5,777 bases of DNA. Source: JAJCYE01 sp036260105 (lineage in GTDB: Bacteria > Actinomycetota > CADDZG01 > JAHWKV01). The stretch spans positions 1 to 5,777 of the forward strand of contig DATAAN010000276.1 in the NCBI GenBank assembly GCA_036260105.1, written 5' to 3'. The notes under the pieces are model-generated. The model worked only from the letters and a program-made list of their open reading frames with translations, searched no databases and had not been told where the DNA came from. Every line of letters starts with the position of its first letter. The stretch's first letter is position 1. The position numbers and the translations under genes are program-made. Below, piece by piece: positions 1 through 5,777 of this stretch.

Positions 1-2
1 AG

Positions 3-167
3 CAGCCCGGCGTCCGACATGGCTCCGAGCATGCGGAAGAACAGCAGGGCGGTCGGGACGATCCCAAGAAGGATCGAGTCGATAACCCAGGCGGCGAAGC
101 GCCGGCCCCACGGGGACACCTCGACGACCGGGCTCGACGGGGTGCCGCCGATGTCTGCGTACGACAT
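3..167 (-). CDS. RDD family membrane protein, N-terminal 55 residues (gene runs off the left edge)
   Basis: Only the first 55 residues are in the window; the rest lies to the left. After about 20 polar residues comes GRRFAAWVIDSILLGIV, with Arg22/Arg23 and Asp30 placed as in the first RDD signature (R..A...D at the start of the first membrane helix). A hydrophobic helix spans roughly residues 26-46 (ending ALLFF). RDD proteins are small multi-pass membrane proteins; most have no firm function, and some are linked to ion or osmolyte movement. The ATG start at 167 is well supported: GGAGGT at 175-180 lies 7 nt upstream. The gene is divergent from the DUF255 gene, so its promoter should lie in 184-304, but I see no clear -35/-10 pair there. 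The family call rests on this short stretch, so another membrane protein with a similar N-terminus cannot be excluded. Confidence 0.75.
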   Translation of the reverse strand, partial: MSYADIGGTPSSPVVEVSPWGRRFAAWVIDSILLGIVPTALLFFRMLGAMSDAGL

Positions 168-304
168 TTCCCTTACCTCCTTACACCGTCCCGAGGATCC
201 CATCGGATGGTAGCCGCCGGGGTTCCGGTTCGCCAGAGCCGGCCGTCACTTAGCTCGGTGCCTGGGTTACGTTGGAGGATCGTCCCCGACCAGAAAGCGC
301 AGCC
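168..304. other. Divergent intergenic region between the RDD and DUF255 genes
   Basis: This 137-bp stretch separates two divergently transcribed genes and must hold promoters or leaders for both. I see the Shine-Dalgarno sequence of the RDD gene (175-182), an 11-bp palindrome CCATCGGATGG (200-210) that might be an operator, and a GGAGGA at 274-279 that is too far (25 nt) from the ATG at 305 to serve it in the usual way. No convincing sigma-70 type -35/-10 pair was found on either strand. Confidence 0.5.
175..182 (-). promoter_or_regulatory. Shine-Dalgarno sequence of the RDD gene
   Basis: Read on the minus strand this is AAGGAGGT, an essentially perfect match to the anti-Shine-Dalgarno end of 16S rRNA. 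It lies 7 nt before the ATG at 167-165 and fixes that start codon. Confidence 0.8.
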
Positions 305-2293
305 ATGTCCGACACAACGGGAACCAAGGCCAACCGGCTGATCGACGAGACCAGCCCCTACCTGCTTCAGCACGCCCACAACCCGGTCGACTGGTATCCC
401 TGGGGACCTGAGGCGCTGGAGCGGGCGGCAGCGGAGAACAAGCCTTTGTTTATCTCGATCGGCTACGCCGCGTGCCACTGGTGCCACGTCATGGAGCGCG
501 AATCCTTCGAGGACCCTGCGATCGCCGAGGTGATGAACGAGAACTTCGTCTGCATCAAGGTGGACCGGGAGGAGCGCCCCGACATCGATGCCATCTACAT
601 GGAGGCGGTGCAGGCCCTCACCGGTCACGGCGGCTGGCCGATGAGCGTTTGGGCGTCGCCGGACGGCATCCCGTTCTACGGCGGCACCTACTTTCCTCCG
701 CAGGACCGCCCTGGTCTGCCGTCGTTCCGGCGGATCCTCGAAGGCGTGAGCCGGGCGTGGGACGAGAGCGGCCCGACGATCGTCGAGGAGGGAAGGGAGC
801 TGGTCCGGCGGATCGCCGAGATGAACGAGGTTCCCAAGTCGCGAGGATCGCTGAACGCTGATCTGCTGCCGGGAGCCGTCGACAAGCTGGTGGGGTCGTT
901 CGACCACCGCAACGGCGGGTTCGGCCGGGCTCCCAAGTTCCCGCAGCCGCCCTCTCTGGAGCTTCTGCTTCGGCAGGCTGCGGTCGGCAACTCCGATGCG
1001 AGCGAGATGCTGGACCTCACACTGCGGAAGATGGCCCTCGGCGGGATCTACGACCAGGTCGGGGGCGGCTTCGCCCGCTACACCGTGGACGCCACCTGGC
1101 TCACGCCGCACTTCGAGAAGATGCTGTACGACAACGCCCAGCTGGCCCGCGTGTACACCCGGGCGTGGCAGCTCGACCACTCCGCCGTCTACAAGCGGAT
1201 CGCGGAGGAGACCCTGGAGTACCTGGTCCGGGACATGCAGGACTCCACCGGCGGCTTCTACTCGAGCGAAGACGCCGACTCCGAGGGCCACGAGGGCAAG
1301 TTCTACGTCTGGAGCTTCGAGGAGTTCCAGCAGGTGGCGCCGGAAGCGGCCGAGTACTACGGGGTGACCGAGAGCGGCAACTTCGAGGGAGCCAACATCC
1401 TTACCGCGGCCTCCGAGGAGCCGCCGGCAGAGTCGCGGGCCAAGCTGTTCCAGGCCCGGGAGGGACGCGTCCGCCCCGGCCGCGACGAGAAGATCCTCAC
1501 CTCGTGGAACGGCCTGGCGATCAGCGCCTTCGCCGAGGCGGGGGCGGCCTTTGGCCGGCCGGACCTCATCCAGCACGGCGCCAAGGCCGCCCGCTTTCTG
1601 CTGGAGAAAGCGCGGAACGAACAGGGGCGGCTGCTCCACTCCTACAAAGACGGCCAGGCACGGGTGCTCGGCATGTTGGAGGACTACGCCTACCTCGCCG
1701 AGGGACTGGTGTCGCTGTGGGAGGTCACCTTCGACCCGGAGTTCCTGGAGGCGGCGCGCGCCCTAACCGCGGACATGATCGACCTGTTCTGGGACGAAGA
1801 GGAAGGCGGGCTCTTCAGCACCGGCCGGGACCACGAGAAGCTGATCCTGCGGCAGAAGGAGCTGATCGAGAGCGTGACCCCTTCACCCAATGGGGTTGCC
1901 GCCTCGACGATGCTTCGGCTGGCGCTCCTGACCGGCCAGGAGGACTTCGCGGATAAGGGCCGGTCCATCCTGAAGCTGGCGGTACCTTACATGGAGCGGG
2001 CGCCGCAGGCGGTGTGCACGTTCCTGTGCGCCGTCGACTTTGCGCTTTCGACTCCAAAAGAGATAGTCGTCATCGGCGAGAGGCCGGATGCGGACCCACT
2101 GATCGAGCGCATCTGGAACCGCTTCCTCCCGAACAAGGTGGTCGCCGGCGCACCGCCGGGAATCGCCTCACCGCTGCTGGAGGACAAGGTGGCCATCCGG
2201 GGCCGGCCGACGGCGTACGTCTGCGAGCACTTCGCCTGCAAGGCGCCCACCTCGGACCCGGAGGTGCTGGCGGCGCAGCTGGCCGAGGCTTAA
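305..2293 (+). CDS. DUF255 / YyaL-type protein: thioredoxin-like domain plus six-hairpin (alpha/alpha barrel) domain
   Basis: This is a 662-residue member of the DUF255 family (B. subtilis YyaL, animal SPATA20/SSP411). The N-terminal motif NRLIDETSPYLLQHAHNPVDW (from residue 10, across Leu20 to Trp30) is diagnostic. A thioredoxin-like domain follows (about residues 30-165), with the redox motif C57-H-W-C60, then KVDREERPD (85-93), GGWP (109-112, the likely cis-proline loop) and YGGTYFPP (125-132). From about residue 190 to the end is a helical six-hairpin domain related to glycosidase and epimerase barrels, with FDHRNGGFGRAPKFP near 199, KMLYDNAQLARVY near 272, SEDADSEG near 321 and ILTSWNGLAIS near 397. 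The C-terminus (AYVCEHFACKAPTSDPE) matches the family end, so the protein looks full length. Its substrate and reaction are not established; both CxxC cysteines are present. No signal peptide is visible, so it is probably cytoplasmic. ATG 305 was chosen because conserved sequence begins soon after. A TTG at 272 would add 11 residues, and neither start has a well-placed Shine-Dalgarno sequence. Confidence 0.93.
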   Translation: MSDTTGTKANRLIDETSPYLLQHAHNPVDWYPWGPEALERAAAENKPLFISIGYAACHWCHVMERESFEDPAIAEVMNENFVCIKVDREERPDIDAIYMEAVQALTGHGGWPMSVWASPDGIPFYGGTYFPPQDRPGLPSFRRILEGVSRAWDESGPTIVEEGRELVRRIAEMNEVPKSRGSLNADLLPGAVDKLVGSFDHRNGGFGRAPKFPQPPSLELLLRQAAVGNSDASEMLDLTLRKMALGGIYDQVGGGFARYTVDATWLTPHFEKMLYDNAQLARVYTRAWQLDHSAVYKRIAEETLEYLVRDMQDSTGGFYSSEDADSEGHEGKFYVWSFEEFQQVAPEAAEYYGVTESGNFEGANILTAASEEPPAESRAKLFQAREGRVRPGRDEKILTSWNGLAISAFAEAGAAFGRPDLIQHGAKAARFLLEKARNEQGRLLHSYKDGQARVLGMLEDYAYLAEGLVSLWEVTFDPEFLEAARALTADMIDLFWDEEEGGLFSTGRDHEKLILRQKELIESVTPSPNGVAASTMLRLALLTGQEDFADKGRSILKLAVPYMERAPQAVCTFLCAVDFALSTPKEIVVIGERPDADPLIERIWNRFLPNKVVAGAPPGIASPLLEDKVAIRGRPTAYVCEHFACKAPTSDPEVLAAQLAEA

Positions 2294-3567
2294 GGGGGCG
2301 ATCCGGCTCCCGCCGGCACCTCCTGGAGGTCCGGCTCACCGAGCAGGTCTTCCACCTCGTCGGTGATGAGGCGCGCCTGGCGTTCGTACGTCAGGTAGGA
2401 GCGGGTCCACTCGAGCATCACGATGAAGCGGTTCCGGAAGCCGATCAGGAACCAGATGTGGACCAGCAGCCAGCACAACCAGGCCACCGTGCCGGACAGC
2501 CTCAGGCCCCGGATGTCGGCCACGCCTGCCGCCCGCCCGATCGTCGCAAGGGTTCCCTTGTCCAGGTAGCGGAACGGCTTCAGCGGCTGCGAGTCCATTG
2601 CCAGCTTCACGTTCCGGGCGGCGTGCCGGCCCATCTGCATGGCGGCGGGCGCAACGCCCGGGACCGGCTTGCCGTCCTGCTCCAGGCTCGCCAGGTCGCC
2701 GACGACGTAGACCCGATTGTCTCCGGGAATGGTCAGGTCCCGGTTCACCTTGACCCTGCCCGCCCGGTCGACCGGCACGTCGAGCGACTTGCCCAGCGGC
2801 GAAGCCGACACACCGGCGGCCCAGAACACGGTTCTCGAGTAGATGTGCTCGTCCCCGATGCTGACGCCCGTCTCGTCGATATTGGTGACCATGGCGTCGG
2901 TCCGCACCTGAACGCCGAGCCGCTGCAGTTGAGCCTGCGCCTTGCGGGACAGCTTCGGGTGCATGCCCGGGAGTATGCGGTCCGCACCCTCCACCAGCAG
3001 GATGCGGGCCGAGCGCGGGTCGATGTGGCGGAAGTCGTCGCGTAGTGTCCGCCGGGCGATCTCCGCCAGAGCGCCCGCCAGCTCCACGCCGGTCGGGCCC
3101 CCTCCGACGATGACGAAGGTCATCCAAGCGTCCCGGTGCCCGCCGTGCCGTTCCCGTTCGGCGGCCTCGAATGCGATGAACGTCTTTCGCCTCATCACCA
3201 GGGCGTCGGCGATGGTCTTCAAGCCGGGAGCGTGCTCGGCCCACTCCTCATGGCCGAAGTAGGAGTGGGTGACGCCGGTGGCGAGAATCAGGTAGTCGTA
3301 GCCGACCTCGCCGTCGACCAGCAGAAGCTTCCGGGCCGTCCGGTCGACGCCGACCACGTTGCCCAGGATCACCTCGGCGTTGGCTTGCTTCCGCAGGATG
3401 CGCCGGATGGGCGCTGCGATGTCGCTCGGGTTCACCGATGCCGTGGCTACCTGGTAGAGGAGCGGCTGGAAGAGGTGGTGGTTCCTACGGTCGACGACGG
3501 TTACGTCGACCGGCTCCTCGGCCAGCTCCCGAACGGCCTCCAAGCCGCCGAAACCCCCGCCCACCAC
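2290..3567 (-). CDS. ndh: Type II NADH dehydrogenase (NDH-2), FAD-dependent NADH:quinone oxidoreductase
   Basis: This single-subunit enzyme passes electrons from NADH through FAD to membrane quinone without pumping protons. Counting from the GTG at 3567 (425 residues), the FAD-binding GGGFGG is at 3-8, HHLFQPLLYQVATASV at 30-45, and the ATG motif at 96-98. The NADH-binding Rossmann motif VGGGPTGVELAG is at 154-165, the second FAD motif VYVVGD at 286-291, and AMQMGRHAARN at 309-319. A hydrophobic stretch at about 358-380 followed by FRNRFIVMLEWTRSYLTYERQARL is the membrane-anchoring C-terminus typical of NDH-2. The start is uncertain. GTG 3567 deletes most of the first beta strand (RKVVVVGGGFGG), which the Rossmann fold needs. 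Reading in frame back to 3591 restores it, but the codon there is GCG, 6 nt after a perfect AGGAGGT. The stop overlaps the DUF255 stop by 4 bp. Other members of the pyridine nucleotide-disulfide oxidoreductase superfamily are less likely given the quinone-type C-terminus. Confidence 0.92.
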   Translation of the reverse strand: MVGGGFGGLEAVRELAEEPVDVTVVDRRNHHLFQPLLYQVATASVNPSDIAAPIRRILRKQANAEVILGNVVGVDRTARKLLLVDGEVGYDYLILATGVTHSYFGHEEWAEHAPGLKTIADALVMRRKTFIAFEAAERERHGGHRDAWMTFVIVGGGPTGVELAGALAEIARRTLRDDFRHIDPRSARILLVEGADRILPGMHPKLSRKAQAQLQRLGVQVRTDAMVTNIDETGVSIGDEHIYSRTVFWAAGVSASPLGKSLDVPVDRAGRVKVNRDLTIPGDNRVYVVGDLASLEQDGKPVPGVAPAAMQMGRHAARNVKLAMDSQPLKPFRYLDKGTLATIGRAAGVADIRGLRLSGTVAWLCWLLVHIWFLIGFRNRFIVMLEWTRSYLTYERQARLITDEVEDLLGEPDLQEVPAGAGSPP

Positions 3568-3700
3568 AACGACTTTCCGGCGAACGCTCGCGGCTTAACC
3601 TCCTGCTTCCATGAACTGGGCTTACCCATTCGAGGTTAGCAGCAGACTGCGGGCTACCTTCCCGGCCCGGAAACGGCCGCCTCAACTCGTGCTTGGGCCC
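3568..3700 (-). other. Gap between the secreted protein gene and ndh
   Basis: This 133-bp stretch holds the ndh ribosome binding site and, probably, its first eight codons (3591-3568). It also holds a five-codon mini-frame ATG GAA GCA GGA GGT TAA (3612-3595) in the same frame as ndh. A weak inverted repeat CGGCC-7 nt-GGCCG lies at about 3663-3679 and has no T run, so it is not called a terminator. No clear promoter is visible. Confidence 0.4.
3598..3604 (-). promoter_or_regulatory. Strong Shine-Dalgarno sequence upstream of ndh
   Basis: The minus strand reads AGGAGGT here. At the optimal 6-nt spacing the codon is GCG (3591-3589), which is not a normal start. The first in-frame GTG (3567-3565) is 30 nt away. 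A TAA in frame with ndh (3597-3595) follows immediately, so no canonical upstream start can extend the open frame past it. The quality of this site argues that ndh translation is meant to begin near 3591. Confidence 0.7.
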
Positions 3701-4210
3701 CTACGACTCGGACGGATCACCCTGCAGGCCGCTCAAACGCCCCTGGTAGGTTCCGACGAAGTTGCCCCGGGCATTGAGCTGGCTCTGGAACTGAATGTAA
3801 CCGGTGGCGCCCTGGAAGATGCCGGTGCCGCCGGTCAGCACGCAGATGCTCGACGCCGCCCCTTCTCCAGTGGTCTTCGTCACGCCGGTGTCCGTGCAGG
3901 TGAAGGAGCCCTCTCGGGTCTGTATCTGAACCTGGGCGGTGTACGCGATCACTCCGGTGCTGGGAGTCTCCGCCGTCGGGATGAGGCTCGTGCCGGTCAA
4001 GGTGAACCGCCCCTCGATGTCACCGGTGGCCCGGCCTTCGGTGCAGATGGGAGTCGGCGAGCACGGGGTCACCCGTGAGCTTCGAAACTCTCCCTTGACC
4101 TCCCGCGTGCGGGCTGAGACCGGCACGAGGGTCGCCGCCACCGCCAGCGCGGTGACCACGGCAAGAATCAGGCTTCTCCGAACCGCCGGCTTACTGAGGA
4201 TCTGGTTCAT
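3701..4210 (-). CDS. Secreted small four-cysteine protein, beta-rich, function unknown
   Basis: The gene encodes 169 residues and I cannot assign a firm family. A Sec signal peptide is clear: a basic start with Arg11-Arg12, a hydrophobic core at about 13-30 (SLILAVVTALAVAATLVP) and a VSA cleavage site after Ala33. The mature part of about 136 residues is rich in Gly, Thr and Ser with alternating beta-like patterns. It has four cysteines (50, 56, 105, 123), which could form two disulfides outside the cell. The segment GGTGIFQGATGYI (127-139) followed by GNFVGTYQGRLSG resembles the GTG.F.GA.G strand-turn motif of allene-oxide-cyclase/dirigent-like barrel proteins; this is a resemblance, not an assignment. 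No lipobox cysteine follows the signal, so it should be released rather than lipidated. The ATG at 4210 has AGGGGGG (4215-4221) 4 nt upstream. The gene starts 56 bp after the end of ilvA and may be co-transcribed with it. Confidence 0.8.
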   Translation of the reverse strand: MNQILSKPAVRRSLILAVVTALAVAATLVPVSARTREVKGEFRSSRVTPCSPTPICTEGRATGDIEGRFTLTGTSLIPTAETPSTGVIAYTAQVQIQTREGSFTCTDTGVTKTTGEGAASSICVLTGGTGIFQGATGYIQFQSQLNARGNFVGTYQGRLSGLQGDPSES

Positions 4211-4266
4211 GTCGCCCCCCTTTCCGTCAGATCAGGATCGGAGGTCGATGCTACGCCGGGCGGCGG

Positions 4267-5487
4267 CTAGGTGATAGAGAGGTTGTACGGTTTGAAGCCG
4301 TTTTCTTCCAGAATGGCGATCACACTCTTAACGTGCTCGGTCCCCCGCGTCTCCAGCTGCATGCTGATCTCGACGTCGCCGAGCAGGCGGTTAGCCACTC
4401 CGTCGCGGCGGTGCTCAACCCCTATGATGTTGGCCCCCGAATCCGAGATGACGCCGGACAGCCGGTGCAGCTCGCCCGCCCGGTCGGGGAGCTGTGTGGC
4501 GAACGACAGGAACCGGCCGGCCGTGCCCATGCCGTAGCGGATCACCCGCATCAGAAGCAGCGGGTCGATGTTTCCGCCCGAAAGGAGCACGACCACCGGA
4601 TACGTGACGTCCGCCGCGCCGCTCATGAGGGCGGCAACCCCGGCGGCGCCCGCCGGCTCGACCACCATCTTGGCCCGCTCGGCGACCAGCAGCAGCGCCT
4701 CGGCGATCTGCTCGTCGTTCACCGTGACGATCTGGTCCACGAACTGCTGCACGTGGCCCAGGCACAGGGCGCCGGCCTGGCGGGCGGCAAGTCCGTCGGC
4801 AACCGTCGAGAGGGTGTCCAGGGGGATGACCGAACCGTTCTCCCAGGCGCGGCTCACGCTGGCTGCGCCCTCGGGCTCCACGCCGACGACTCGGATCGAC
4901 GGATTTAGGGACTTGGCCGCGCATGCGACGCCGGAGATCAGGCCGCCGCCCCCAACCGGGATGATGATCGTCCCTGCCTCGGGCAGCTGCTCCAGGATCT
5001 CGAGGGCGATGGTTCCCTGCCCGGCGATCACGTCGGCGTGGTCGAACGGGTGGATCATCACCCCACCGCGGTCTCTGGCGAACGCCTCTGCGGCGTGGAA
5101 AGCCTCGTCGTAGATGCCTCCTTCTAGTACGACGTGGGCGCCGTAGCGGGCAGTGGCCTCCACCTTCGGGATCGCGGCACCCTCCGGCATGAAGACGGTC
5201 GCCTCGACGCCGAGCAGCTGCGCCGCCAACGCGACACCCTGGGCGTGGTTGCCGGCGCTGGCCGCCACGATGCCGCGGGCCCGCTCGTCGTCGTCCAGCC
5301 GGGCGATGCGGTTGTAGGCTCCCCGGATCTTGAAGGCGCCGGTGCGCTGCAGGTTCTCGCACTTGAGAAACACCGTGCCGTCGCACCGGTCGGAGACCGC
5401 TCGCGAAAGCTCCAGGGGCGTGCGGTCGGCGACGCCCTTCAGGATCTCCTGAGCTTCGCGAACGTCATCCAGGCAAACCAGCTTCAC
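4267..5487 (-). CDS. ilvA: Threonine ammonia-lyase (threonine dehydratase) with one C-terminal ACT domain
   Basis: This cytoplasmic PLP enzyme converts L-threonine to 2-oxobutanoate and ammonia, the entry step to isoleucine. All fold-type II landmarks are present: the PLP lysine Lys53 in GAFKIRGAYN, ASAGNHAQG (76-84) that holds the substrate carboxylate, the glycine-rich phosphate loop PVGGGGLISG (177-186), VEPAGAAG (276-283), and the cofactor-contacting SGGN (303-306). A single ACT domain fills about 326-406 (SFATQLPDRAGELHRLSGVI and then GANIIGVEHRR), ending in FKPYNLSIT. At 406 residues it matches the single-ACT class found in many Gram-positive bacteria, not the roughly 510-residue E. coli IlvA with a doubled regulatory domain nor the short TdcB type without ACT. 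Ligand control through the ACT domain is likely, but the effector (Ile, Val or other) cannot be read from sequence. The start is GTG at 5487, with GGAG at 5494-5497, 6 nt upstream. Activity on serine is also possible in this family. Confidence 0.95.
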   Translation of the reverse strand: MKLVCLDDVREAQEILKGVADRTPLELSRAVSDRCDGTVFLKCENLQRTGAFKIRGAYNRIARLDDDERARGIVAASAGNHAQGVALAAQLLGVEATVFMPEGAAIPKVEATARYGAHVVLEGGIYDEAFHAAEAFARDRGGVMIHPFDHADVIAGQGTIALEILEQLPEAGTIIIPVGGGGLISGVACAAKSLNPSIRVVGVEPEGAASVSRAWENGSVIPLDTLSTVADGLAARQAGALCLGHVQQFVDQIVTVNDEQIAEALLLVAERAKMVVEPAGAAGVAALMSGAADVTYPVVVLLSGGNIDPLLLMRVIRYGMGTAGRFLSFATQLPDRAGELHRLSGVISDSGANIIGVEHRRDGVANRLLGDVEISMQLETRGTEHVKSVIAILEENGFKPYNLSIT

Positions 5488-5500
5488 GAGCTACTCCAAG

Positions 5501-5515
5501 CGTTCAGGGTTCAAG
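5501..5515. repeat. Tandem GTTCARG repeat in the ilvA leader
   Basis: Plus-strand reading gives CGTTCAGG (5501-5508) directly followed by GGTTCAAG (5508-5515), two 7-bp units in tandem. A third copy, GGTTCAGG, lies at 5569-5576. The tandem pair begins 4 bp from the Shine-Dalgarno sequence of ilvA (5494-5497), and the segment 5506-5519 (AGGG-6 nt-CCCT) could fold into a 4-bp hairpin. The repeat is directly visible; any binding role is inference. Confidence 0.4.
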
Positions 5516-5573
5516 CCCTCGTCCCCAGGAAAACGGACGCCGGCGAGCAGAATCCGACCGAAGTTGACGGTTC

Positions 5574-5582
5574 AGGATACCA
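5574..5582 (-). promoter_or_regulatory. Candidate extended -10 promoter element upstream of ilvA
   Basis: The minus strand reads TGGTATCCT, a TGn-TATCCT extended -10. It would give a leader of about 80 nt before the GTG at 5487. No recognisable -35 sits 17 nt upstream (GGGCCC is there), so this is only a candidate. It overlaps one of three GTTCARG repeats in this intergenic region. Confidence 0.2.
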
Positions 5583-5617
5583 GAGAGTGGGTAGAGGGGC
5601 CCGCCCGGCGCCCGCAG

Positions 5618-5777
5618 TTAGATCTCCCGGCGGCGGAGGCTGCGGACCGACAGGGCAAGAATGGCGGCCACCCAGGCAACCGTCCAGACCAGAAAGGCGG
5701 GGGACGGCGGGCTGAGAGAGAAGAACGGGAAGTTGGCGATGTCGTCGGTGCGAGCGGTGGCCAGCAGCGCGGCCGGC
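5618..5777 (-). CDS. Membrane protein C-terminal fragment, probably an ABC-2 type transporter permease
   Basis: Only the last 52 residues and the TAA stop are present; the gene continues past the right edge. The fragment starts PAALLATARTDD, passes through a likely extracytoplasmic loop (FPFFSLSPPSPA), then one hydrophobic helix (about residues 28-43, LVWTVAWVAAILALSV) and a basic cytoplasmic tail ending RSLRRREI. A last transmembrane helix followed by an R-rich tail ending R(E/D)I or similar is a common C-terminus of ABC-2 family permeases. The membrane location is secure but the family is a judgement from pattern, and other multi-pass proteins end this way too. The stop lies 130 bp before the ilvA start on the same strand, so read-through is possible, though the gap is large enough for ilvA to have its own promoter. 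Confidence 0.5.
   Translation of the reverse strand, partial: PAALLATARTDDIANFPFFSLSPPSPAFLVWTVAWVAAILALSVRSLRRREI

Noticed and set aside
173..1639. 488-codon open frame on the minus strand opposite the DUF255 gene
   Set aside because: It is in exact codon register with the sense gene, so its stops correspond to sense TTA, CTA and TCA codons, which are rare in high-GC genes. The translation is low-complexity and resembles no family, while the sense strand has a strong family match.
2014..3045. 343-codon plus-strand open frame opposite ndh
   Set aside because: It is also in exact codon register with ndh and overlaps the DUF255 end as well. The same rare-codon effect explains it, and no domain is recognisable.
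2336..3244. 302-codon minus-strand frame inside ndh, shifted by one base
   Set aside because: The product is a run of Arg, Gly and Pro residues typical of an out-of-frame reading of a GC-rich gene, with no family similarity.
3663..3679. Inverted repeat CGGCC-7 nt-GGCCG between the secreted protein gene and ndh as a terminator
   Set aside because: The stem is only 5 bp, it has no T tract on the minus strand, and such repeats are common by chance in GC-rich DNA.
4250..4266. Short GC hairpin (CGCC-GCCC-GGCG on the minus strand) just after the ilvA stop as a terminator
   Set aside because: It is a 4-bp stem without a following T run, too weak to call.
4333..4908. Open frames opposite ilvA, including 4333-4908 and 5134-5715
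   Set aside because: They run antisense to a fully motif-supported enzyme. 4333-4908 is in codon register with it, and the products are composition-biased without known motifs.
5563..5597. Plus-strand TTGACG (5564-5569) as a -35 box
   Set aside because: No acceptable -10 lies 16-18 bp downstream (TGGGTA is poor), and no plus-strand gene follows it in the window.

Overview
This is a high-GC, gene-dense bacterial chromosomal window. Its coding style suggests an actinobacterium-like organism: TTA, CTA and TCA codons are rare, GTG starts occur, and the NDH-2 C-terminal membrane segment is of a type common in Actinobacteria. The phylum is inferred from style only. There is no rRNA, tRNA, CRISPR array, insertion sequence or phage gene, and nothing points to recent transfer.

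Layout, left to right. A truncated RDD-type membrane protein gene lies on the minus strand (3-167), with a near-perfect ribosome binding site. After a 137-bp divergent intergenic region comes a complete plus-strand gene (305-2293) for a DUF255 / YyaL-type protein, with an N-terminal thioredoxin-like domain carrying a CHWC motif and a C-terminal alpha/alpha six-hairpin domain. Its stop codon overlaps that of a convergent minus-strand gene for a type II NADH dehydrogenase (ndh, 2290 to about 3567-3591). Upstream of ndh on the same strand are a small secreted four-cysteine protein (3701-4210) and a complete threonine ammonia-lyase with one C-terminal ACT domain (ilvA, 4267-5487). At the right edge is the C-terminal end of a membrane protein, probably an ABC-2 type transporter permease (5618-5777).

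ilvA, the secreted protein gene and ndh all point the same way, with gaps of 56 and 133 bp (the latter measured to the GTG at 3567). They could be partly co-transcribed, but no known pathway joins them: threonine deamination to 2-oxobutanoate, an exported protein of unknown role, and membrane NADH:quinone oxidoreduction. The window reads as ordinary housekeeping or core sequence.

I found no convincing new biological system. The points most worth checking are the start of ndh, where an ideal Shine-Dalgarno sequence is followed at the right distance by GCG instead of ATG or GTG; the unassigned secreted protein; and three copies of a GTTCARG element upstream of ilvA, one overlapping a candidate promoter.
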